A program made the position numbers and the translations under genes. The notes beneath the pieces are model-generated. The model did no database searches. It had not been told where the DNA came from and worked only from the letters and a program-made list of their open reading frames with translations. 10,046 bases of DNA from Clostridiales bacterium (lineage in GTDB: Bacteria; Bacillota; Clostridia; Christensenellales; CAG-138): contig DNFZ01000209.1 of the NCBI GenBank assembly GCA_003486785.1, positions 1-10,046 on the forward strand, written 5' to 3'. Shown piece after piece: positions 1 through 5,656 of this stretch (the stretch's first letter is position 1; each line of letters starts with the position of its first letter).

Positions 1-1644
1 CCGTTGGGGCAGGGTATCGCAAACGCGGTGGGCCTCGCAATGGCGGAGGCGCGACTCGCCGCGGAGTTCAACCGCGAGAACTTTCCCATCGTGGACAACT
101 ACACCTACGCGCTCACGGGAGACGGCTGTTTGATGGAAGGCGTTGCGTCCGAGGCGGCATCGCTTGCTGGGCACCTTGGCCTTGGCAAATTGATTTTGCT
201 CTATGATAGAAACGAAATCACCATCGAAGGCAGCACAAACCTCGCGTTTACCGAAGATGTCGGCAAGCGATTTGAAGCATACGGCTGGACAGTCCAATAT
301 GTAGCCGACGGCGAAGATACAGAGGCTATTGAAAAAGCGATAGACAACGCAAAAGCGGACACAGCACATCCCTCGCTCATCATCGTGCGTACACAGATCG
401 CCCATGGCACGCCAAAAGCGAACAGCGCGAGCGCGCATGGTGAACCGCTTGGCGCGGACGCGCTCAAGGCTATGCGCGAGTTTTATCAATGGAACGAGGA
501 GCCGTTTGCGGTTCCGGATGATGTGAAAGCCTATTTTGCGCAATTGCAGCAGGTCTATTCCAAACAGCACGCGGCATATGACGCAATGTTTGAAGATTAC
601 AAGAAAGCGTATCCTGAGCTGTATGAAAAGTGGCTCGCCTGGCATGAGAAAAAGCTGCCGAATGCGCTGAAAAAGGATCCCCGCCTCTTTTCTTCAACGG
701 AACCGAAGGCGACGCGCATCGTCAGCGGCGAACTGCTCAACATCTTCGCGGAATACATGCCAAACCTCTTTGGCGGCAGCGCAGACCTTGCGCCATCCAA
801 CAAATCGGAGCTCAAGGGCAAAGGCTTTTTCAGCGCGGAGAACCGTGCCGGCGCAAACGTACACTTCGGCATACGCGAGTTTGCGATGGCGGCCATCTGC
901 AACGGCATCCAACTCTACGGCGGATTTCATGCGTATTGCGCGACGTTCCTCGTATTTACGGACTATCTCAAGCCTGCGCTTAGGCTCTCGGCCATCATGC
1001 GCCAGCCGGTGGTCTATGTGATGACGCATGACAGCATCGGCGTAGGCGAGGACGGACCCACGCACCAGCCCATCGAGCACCTTGCTGCCCTGCGGGCAAC
1101 GCCGGGTGTGCTGGTGTTCCGTCCGGCGGATGCAAAGGAAACCGCGTACAGTTACATGATGGCGTTTGAGGCGGAGAAACCCTCCGTGCTCGCGCTCACG
1201 CGGCAGAACCTGCCGCAGTATGCAGAGACGGGCGAAGGCGCATTCAAAGGCGGATATGTCATGAAAGACACGCCCGGCGGCAAACCGGACGTGATCCTCA
1301 TGGCGAGCGGCAGCGAGGTGGAGCTTGTCTACAAAGCGGCGGAAGTGTTGGAGGCGGAGGGCATCAAGGCCCGCGTTGTCTCCATGCCGTGCCTCGATCT
1401 GTTTGATGAACAGGATGCAGGCTACCAGGAGACTGTGCTGCCAAACAGCGTTCGTGCGCGTGTAGCGGTCGAAGCCGCGACCGCCTACAGCTGGGATCGT
1501 TATGTGGGTCTCGACGGCGAGACCGTCTGTATCGATCACTATGGCGCATCCGCGCCCGCGGGCGTACTGTTCAAAGAATTCGGTTTCACGGTCGAAAATG
1601 TGGCTTCCGCAGCGAAAAAGAGCCTCGCAAAAGCGAAGCGTTAG
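1..1644 (+). CDS. tkt: Transketolase, 5'-truncated by window edge
   Basis: Transketolase is a thiamine-diphosphate enzyme of the cytosolic pentose phosphate pathway. It moves two-carbon ketol units between sugar phosphates. The frame is open from base 1 and starts inside the family motif PLGQGIANAVG, so the apparent TTG start at base 4 is not real. The fragment has 547 residues; the family usually has about 660, so roughly 115 N-terminal residues lie to the left. Numbered from base 1, the thiamine-diphosphate/metal motif starts at GDG (40-42) and ends at Asn71. The second half holds FGGSADLAPSN, the catalytic Glu293 in FGIREFAM, and the HDSIGVGEDGPTHQP loop. The C-terminal transketolase domain is complete and ends at a TAG. 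No frameshift or missing key residue is seen. The gene converges on an SPFH gene. It has no evident functional link to the purine genes further right. Confidence 0.97.
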   Translation, partial: PLGQGIANAVGLAMAEARLAAEFNRENFPIVDNYTYALTGDGCLMEGVASEAASLAGHLGLGKLILLYDRNEITIEGSTNLAFTEDVGKRFEAYGWTVQYVADGEDTEAIEKAIDNAKADTAHPSLIIVRTQIAHGTPKANSASAHGEPLGADALKAMREFYQWNEEPFAVPDDVKAYFAQLQQVYSKQHAAYDAMFEDYKKAYPELYEKWLAWHEKKLPNALKKDPRLFSSTEPKATRIVSGELLNIFAEYMPNLFGGSADLAPSNKSELKGKGFFSAENRAGANVHFGIREFAMAAICNGIQLYGGFHAYCATFLVFTDYLKPALRLSAIMRQPVVYVMTHDSIGVGEDGPTHQPIEHLAALRATPGVLVFRPADAKETAYSYMMAFEAEKPSVLALTRQNLPQYAETGEGAFKGGYVMKDTPGGKPDVILMASGSEVELVYKAAEVLEAEGIKARVVSMPCLDLFDEQDAGYQETVLPNSVRARVAVEAATAYSWDRYVGLDGETVCIDHYGASAPAGVLFKEFGFTVENVASAAKKSLAKAKR

Positions 1645-1740
1645 ACAGGATGCAGGGAATCGTTCGTTCATAAAACCGTTCCATGACACATGCAACGCTA
1701 ATGGATTCAATCGCATATAGTTCGAATATGAAACGAAATA

Positions 1741-1774
1741 CACAAGGAGACGGGGAATTCCCGCCTCCTTTGTG
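1741..1774 (-). terminator. Hairpin terminator between convergent genes
   Basis: An imperfect inverted repeat lies between the ends of tkt and the SPFH gene. The arms are CACAA+GGAG+CGGG with the matching right side, one bulged base and a five-base loop. On the - strand the one internal mismatch becomes a G-U wobble pair, and the stem is followed by TATTTCGTTTC. On the + strand it is an A-C mismatch and no T-run follows. It therefore fits best as the terminator of the - strand SPFH gene, 31 bases past its stop. It may weakly stop transketolase transcription as well. Folding energy was not computed. Confidence 0.6.
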
Positions 1775-1804
1775 ATTGGTGGTAATAGTGGTCGGTTGCA
1801 ATCG

Positions 1805-2653
1805 TTATTTTAGCAGCCCGCTGATTTCTGTAAAGGTGCTTGCGCCTCCCGTAACTTTGGGCAGTTGGCCGTCCCACTTTTGCAGCAGCTCATAGCGGAT
1901 CAGGATATCGCTGAGGGATTCCGCGATGGTCATGTTGCTGCTGGCGGTCGCATCGGCAAGCAGCTTGATTTTGTCCGCTTCGGCTTTTGCGGCGATGACC
2001 TGCTTTTGCGCTTCCGTGTTGGCGATGACGAGCGCCTGCTCTTGCTCCGTGCGGGTTTTGATCAAGTTTTGCTCTGCAACCTGCTTGGCTTCGATGGCGC
2101 TGATGTACTCCTCTGTGAAGTCCCAGTTGATGATGTTTAAGTCATCCACGATCACGCCATACGCATTTAGCTTTGCGTTGAGGTTTTCATCGAGCAGTAT
2201 GCTCACGTCAGCACGACTGCTGACAAGCTGCTGCGCGGTATAGTTTGCCGTAACAGCCTTGAGCACCTCGTTGATAGCGGGGATTACGAGGACATCGTCA
2301 TACCCCAAGCCGACCTGCTTGTAGAGCTCCGCGCTGGAAGACTTGTTGATGTGGTAGTTGACCGCGATGACCGTTGAGACAGTCTGAAGATCCTTGCTAA
2401 AGGCTTCCGTGTTGACTTCGGTCTTCACGATCCGGTTGTTGATGGTAACCACCGTCTGCGCAAAAGGAATCTTGAAATGGAACCCTTCTTGCAGCACGAC
2501 GGGACTAACGCGTCCGAACGTGAGCACGACGCCGGTTTGACCCGCTTCGACAACGACGACGCTTCCGCTGATTATGACGAGCAGCACTACGAGAAGAACA
2601 ATCGTCCCGACGATTTTGCCGACGGCGATATTTCCTGCCTTATCTCTGAACAT
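1805..2653 (-). CDS. SPFH/Band 7 (prohibitin-family) membrane protein
   Basis: This is a 282-residue SPFH-domain protein of the prohibitin/stomatin/HflK-like superfamily. Such proteins form large oligomers on the cytoplasmic membrane and are linked to membrane microdomains and control of membrane proteases. The layout is a short basic N-terminus, one hydrophobic anchor (about residues 12-34, rich in V, I and L), the SPFH domain (about 35-200, with GQTGVVLTFGRV and EGFHFKIPF), an Ala/Glu/Lys/Gln-rich coiled coil (about 195-245), and a tail with the KWDGQLPKVTGG signature common in bacterial members. The frame is open to 2698, but the start at MFRDKAGN is preferred. It has AAGGGAG six bases upstream, and a promoter lies about 70 bases upstream of it. 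No NfeD-type partner or protease is adjacent, so it looks monocistronic. Its exact role cannot be told from sequence. Confidence 0.92.
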   Translation of the reverse strand: MFRDKAGNIAVGKIVGTIVLLVVLLVIISGSVVVVEAGQTGVVLTFGRVSPVVLQEGFHFKIPFAQTVVTINNRIVKTEVNTEAFSKDLQTVSTVIAVNYHINKSSSAELYKQVGLGYDDVLVIPAINEVLKAVTANYTAQQLVSSRADVSILLDENLNAKLNAYGVIVDDLNIINWDFTEEYISAIEAKQVAEQNLIKTRTEQEQALVIANTEAQKQVIAAKAEADKIKLLADATASSNMTIAESLSDILIRYELLQKWDGQLPKVTGGASTFTEISGLLK

Positions 2654-2659
2654 AAAACA

Positions 2660-2666
2660 CTCCCTT
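2660..2666 (-). promoter_or_regulatory. Ribosome binding site deciding SPFH start
   Basis: The - strand reads AAGGGAG, then six bases, then ATG at 2653. The longer open frame starting at 2698 has no comparable site and would begin close to the predicted transcription start. This supports the shorter protein. Confidence 0.75.
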
Positions 2667-2722
2667 GCTTTCTTTTGATTTAAAATGATGATCTGCAAAA
2701 CAGATTTTGCTCGACTGTGTCT

Positions 2723-2750
2723 ATTATACCATGTAGCGTTGCGCGTTCAA
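2723..2750 (-). promoter_or_regulatory. Sigma-A-type promoter of SPFH gene
   Basis: On the - strand, TTGAAC (2745-2750) is a -35 box matching four of six consensus bases. It is followed by a 16-base spacer and a perfect TATAAT -10 box (2723-2728). Transcription would start near 2716 and give a leader of about 63 bases before the ATG at 2653. The promoter sits between the end of the xdh operon and the SPFH gene, so the SPFH gene is probably transcribed separately. Confidence 0.72.
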
Positions 2751-2814
2751 TGACTCCGGTCACCCAGAATGCAACCATATTGTGAACTCGAAGATGGGTT
2801 CCGGAACAACGCAA

Positions 2815-2840
2815 AGCGGCGGGAGATAAACCCCGCCGCT
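2815..2840 (-). terminator. GC-rich hairpin, likely xdh operon terminator
   Basis: A perfect 9-base stem (AGCGGCGGG / CCCGCCGCT) encloses an 8-base loop. On the - strand the stem is followed by TTGCGTTGTT, a broken T-run. It lies about 150 bases past the xdh stop and before the SPFH promoter, where the end of the ssnA-ygfK-xdh transcript would be expected. The weak T-run lowers confidence. The right arm overlaps a 16-base sequence repeated exactly in the ygfK-xdh gap. Confidence 0.55.
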
Positions 2841-2858
2841 CCGGAATGAGGAAACAAC
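2833..2858. repeat. Copy A of 26-base intergenic near-repeat
   Basis: The first 16 bases, CCGCCGCTCCGGAATG, are identical to bases 5611-5626. The next ten match at seven positions, giving 23 of 26 overall. In this copy the repeat overlaps the right arm of the GC-rich hairpin. Both copies lie in the same orientation, downstream of the stop codon of a - strand gene. Confidence 0.55.
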
Positions 2859-2991
2859 AAGCCATTGCCTTTGGCTTTCGAATATGGCGACGGCACTGCT
2901 CTCGATCACAGAGCGCGCCGCGCCGGAGATGGTTTGGATGAATTGCAGAATCAGTTGTGTTAGGGCCGATAATGCATTGCAAGAAAAACGA

Positions 2992-5556
2992 TTAACTCTT
3001 GCTGTAGGGCGTGTTTTCCAGCGGGAGCTTCGTGCGGAAGATGCCGTCCTGGTTGTAATAGGCAAGCTGAACGGCGGGCGCGGTGGGGATTGAGCAGATT
3101 TCACCGACGCCCTTTGCGCCGCAGGCGAGTCCGTCCTTGGTCGCCTTGCCGACGATGACGGGGATGACATCCGGCGTCATATTTGCCTTGAACAGGCCGA
3201 GCGTACCATACTTGCGCATGGGCTTTCCGTTTTCGAGCGGGAAATCTTCGGTGAGCGCGTATCCAAGGCTCATGACCACTCCGCCTTCAATCTGTCCTTC
3301 AAGCGCGAGAGGGTTGACCGCCTGGCCGACGTCGTGAGCCGCCGTCACGCAACTGACACGCCCATCATCGCCCAGCTCGACCACATGTGTGGCGTAACCA
3401 TAGGCGATATGCGAGACGGGGTTTGCCTTGTCGGAACCCATGGAGTCCGTCTTGCCTTCATATTCGCCGAGGAAGCTCATTCCTTCGAGCGCGTCGAGAG
3501 AGCCAGCTTCATCCATTGCAAGCTTCACCATTTTAGCCGCGCGAACGGCGGCTTCGCCCGTAAAGAGCGTCTGGCGGGATGCTGTCGTGTTGCCCGCATT
3601 GGGCGCACTGGACGTATCGGGAACATGATAGATGATCTGTTCCAGCGGCAAGCCCGTGATTTCTTTGACAAACTGGGTTTGAACCGTGCCCATGCCCTGA
3701 CCGATGCAGGCGGCGGAGGAGTGCAGGTGCAGTTTTCCGTCGAGCACCTCAATCCGGCATCTGCCGACATCCGGCACGCCGACGCCGAGCCCGCTGTTTT
3801 TAATCGCGCAGGCAAGCCCCGCCTTCGGGTTGCGCTCCAAAATCAAGCGCACCGCGTCGAGTGTTTCAATGAGCGCGGTGGTCTCGTCGGCAACCTGTCC
3901 GTTGGGCAGGATCTGGCCGGGACGGATACCGTTGAGATAGCGGAATTCAAACGGCGTCATCCCGACCTTTTCCGCAAGCTGGTTGAGATTACATTCGGTT
4001 GCAAAACAGCTCTGCGTCACGCCAAAGCCGCGGAATGCGCCGCCCGGCGGGTTATTCGTATAGTAGGCGTAGCCTTCGATGTCTACGTCCTGATAATTAT
4101 AGGGCCCCGCCGCGTGTGTGCAGGCGCGCTGCAGCACCGGGCCGCCGAGAGAGGCGTATGCGCCGCTGTCTGCGATGATGCGCGCGCGCATGGCGGTGAG
4201 TTTGCCGTTTTCGTCGCAGGCGGTGGTGAAATCCATCTCCATCGCGTGGCGTTTGGGGTGGATCAGCAGGCTGTCCGTGCGGGTAAAGCGCACCTTGACC
4301 GGACGCTTGAGCAAATAGCAGGCAAGAGCCGCATGGTGCTGCACGCTCATGTCCTCTTTTCCGCCAAAGCCGCCGCCAACCATCATCGCGGTTACGCGCA
4401 CCTGCTCCGGAGGGAGACCCAGCATCATGGCGCACTCTTTGCGCGTTTGATACACGCCCTGGTCGCCGCTGAAGATATGAACGCCGTCGCCTTCAACCTC
4501 GGCAACCGCGCATTCCGGCTCTAAAAATGCGTGATCAGTGAACGGCACGCTGTAGTGGTTCGTGACCACATGCGCGCTGTTTTGGATCACTTCGTCCGCG
4601 TTTCCGCGCTTGACGCACTGATAGGAGAGCAGATTGTCCTTGCGCTCCAGATGCACGAGTTCATACCCGTCCTTCCTCGCATCTTCTGCGGAGAGGATGG
4701 GGGTTAGCGGCTCATACTCCACCTTGACCGCGGCTTTTCCTGCTTCCAACGCAGCGGCATCCTCCGCAACGACCAGCGCAATCGCGTCTCCTAAAAAATG
4801 CGTGATGCTGCCGACGGGGATCATCACGTCATAGTCCTGCACGAGGTGTCCGATCTTTTTTGTACCCGGCACGTCGTCCGCGGTGAAAACGGCGACCACG
4901 CCCTCGATCGCTTTTGCAGCGGTGGTGTCGATGGAGAGCACTTTTGCGCGCGGATACGCGCTGCGTACCGCGGAAGCAAGCAGCATGCCGGGCAGATGGA
5001 TGTCGTCGGCATACAGAGCGGTTCCGAGCGTTTTGTCGACTACCTCAATGCGGCGGATGCTGTCACCGACCGTGCCGGGCAGTTCAGTTGCGGGTACGGC
5101 GGTGTCTTCGCGGAAAAGCTTTGCCGCGAGAAGAACCGCGTCTTCGATTTTCTTATAGCCCGTACAGCGGCAGATGTTGTTTTTGATGGCTTCTTTGACG
5201 TCCGCGCGCGTGGGATTTGGATTTTTATCGATGAGTCCCTTTGCGCTGATGACCATGCCCGGTGTGCAAAAGCCGCACTGTACGGCGCCCGCGGACGCAA
5301 ACGCATAGGCATAAACGTCCTTATCGCGCGGGGTTAACCCCTCCACGGTGACGATGACCTTACCGTCGAGCTTGTCCGTTTGCTGAACGCAGGCTTTGAC
5401 GGCTTTGCCGTCGATGAGCACCATGCAGGTACCGCAAGCGCCCTCCGAACAGCCGTTTTTCACGCTGGTGAGCAGGAGGGTGTCCCGCAGGAACGGGAGC
5501 AGTTTTTGATTTTGATCGACGGACATCTGTACGCCGTTGATGGTGAGAATTGCCAT
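2992..5556 (-). CDS. xdh: Selenium-dependent-type xanthine dehydrogenase (FeS + molybdopterin)
   Basis: This is an 854-residue molybdenum hydroxylase of the xanthine dehydrogenase family, expected to hydroxylate purines in the cytoplasm. Residues 1-155 form the paired [2Fe-2S] region: Cys36, 41, 44 and 56 for the plant-type cluster, and Cys94, 97, 129 and 131 for the second, with Gln93 before it. The molybdopterin domains follow directly from about 165, so there is no FAD domain. Visible motifs are GGGFGGKED (Glu401), QRAC (Arg477), AFRGFG (507-512), IGQG, and AKGVGE with catalytic Glu819. ATG at 5556 is chosen because GGAGGG lies six bases upstream; the frame is open to 5646 without a better site. 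Length and FeS-Mo fusion fit the Enterococcus faecalis-type selenium-dependent enzyme better than E. coli XdhD, which as I recall has lost the cluster cysteines. Selenium dependence is inferred from the neighbours. Another heterocycle hydroxylase remains possible. Confidence 0.9.
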   Translation of the reverse strand: MAILTINGVQMSVDQNQKLLPFLRDTLLLTSVKNGCSEGACGTCMVLIDGKAVKACVQQTDKLDGKVIVTVEGLTPRDKDVYAYAFASAGAVQCGFCTPGMVISAKGLIDKNPNPTRADVKEAIKNNICRCTGYKKIEDAVLLAAKLFREDTAVPATELPGTVGDSIRRIEVVDKTLGTALYADDIHLPGMLLASAVRSAYPRAKVLSIDTTAAKAIEGVVAVFTADDVPGTKKIGHLVQDYDVMIPVGSITHFLGDAIALVVAEDAAALEAGKAAVKVEYEPLTPILSAEDARKDGYELVHLERKDNLLSYQCVKRGNADEVIQNSAHVVTNHYSVPFTDHAFLEPECAVAEVEGDGVHIFSGDQGVYQTRKECAMMLGLPPEQVRVTAMMVGGGFGGKEDMSVQHHAALACYLLKRPVKVRFTRTDSLLIHPKRHAMEMDFTTACDENGKLTAMRARIIADSGAYASLGGPVLQRACTHAAGPYNYQDVDIEGYAYYTNNPPGGAFRGFGVTQSCFATECNLNQLAEKVGMTPFEFRYLNGIRPGQILPNGQVADETTALIETLDAVRLILERNPKAGLACAIKNSGLGVGVPDVGRCRIEVLDGKLHLHSSAACIGQGMGTVQTQFVKEITGLPLEQIIYHVPDTSSAPNAGNTTASRQTLFTGEAAVRAAKMVKLAMDEAGSLDALEGMSFLGEYEGKTDSMGSDKANPVSHIAYGYATHVVELGDDGRVSCVTAAHDVGQAVNPLALEGQIEGGVVMSLGYALTEDFPLENGKPMRKYGTLGLFKANMTPDVIPVIVGKATKDGLACGAKGVGEICSIPTAPAVQLAYYNQDGIFRTKLPLENTPYSKS

Positions 5557-5562
5557 GATAAT

Positions 5563-5568
5563 CCCTCC
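5563..5568 (-). promoter_or_regulatory. Ribosome binding site deciding xdh start
   Basis: The - strand reads GGAGGG, six bases, then ATG at 5556. The protein then starts MAILTINGV, the usual beginning of the [2Fe-2S] domain. The 30 residues upstream in the open frame are Arg/Ser-rich and unlike the family. Confidence 0.85.
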
Positions 5569-5603
5569 AGACGAAGGTGGTGTTGAAGAACGTTGTGATA
5601 AAA

Positions 5604-5627
5604 GCATTCGCCGCCGCTCCGGAATGC
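5604..5627 (-). terminator. Weak hairpin plus T-run, possible attenuator
   Basis: In the 100-base gap between ygfK and xdh, the - strand can pair GCATTC with GAATGC (6 base pairs, plus one G-U pair outside) around a 12-base loop, followed by TTTTATC. The layout resembles an intrinsic terminator, but the stem is short and AT-containing and the loop is large. It could lower xdh transcription relative to ygfK, or stabilise the processed ygfK message. It could also be chance. Confidence 0.3.
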
Positions 5628-5636
5628 CGAAACGAC
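5611..5636. repeat. Copy B of 26-base intergenic near-repeat
   Basis: This copy matches bases 2833-2858 at 23 of 26 positions, including an unbroken first 16 bases. It starts about 20 bases past the ygfK stop and overlaps the weak hairpin there. It is in the same orientation as copy A. Confidence 0.55.
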
Positions 5637-5656
5637 GGCAACGCAATTAAAAACAC

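Larger units (their letters stand above)
2760..2991. other. Intergenic stretch, no gene seen
   Basis: This stretch between the xdh stop and the SPFH promoter holds the 9-base-stem hairpin at 2815-2840, one copy of a 26-base near-repeat (2833-2858), and a 10-base palindrome GTTCCGGAAC (2798-2807). Bases 2860-2991 show no gene with a start codon and ribosome site on either strand. One - strand frame stays open across the region but continues antiparallel-free only as an off-frame reading of xdh and has no start of its own. Confidence 0.5.

Noticed and set aside
1708..1730. CATAT...ATATG inverted repeat around TTCGAA after transketolase
   Set aside because: Five AT-rich base pairs only, with no T-run, so not a convincing + strand terminator.
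694..1743. 349-residue open frame antisense to transketolase
   Set aside because: It is a shadow of a well-supported gene in GC-rich sequence. It is rich in Arg, His and Ala with no domain and runs past the end of tkt without a ribosome site.
2760..3170. Open - strand frame running from inside xdh through the gap toward the SPFH promoter
   Set aside because: Its only start lies inside xdh in another frame, no ribosome site is present near the gap, and its gap portion has no recognisable motif. It may be chance or an old remnant.
3334..4524. 396-residue open frame antisense to xdh
   Set aside because: It lies opposite the molybdopterin domain, whose motifs are intact. The composition is typical of a mirror frame and no start site supports it.
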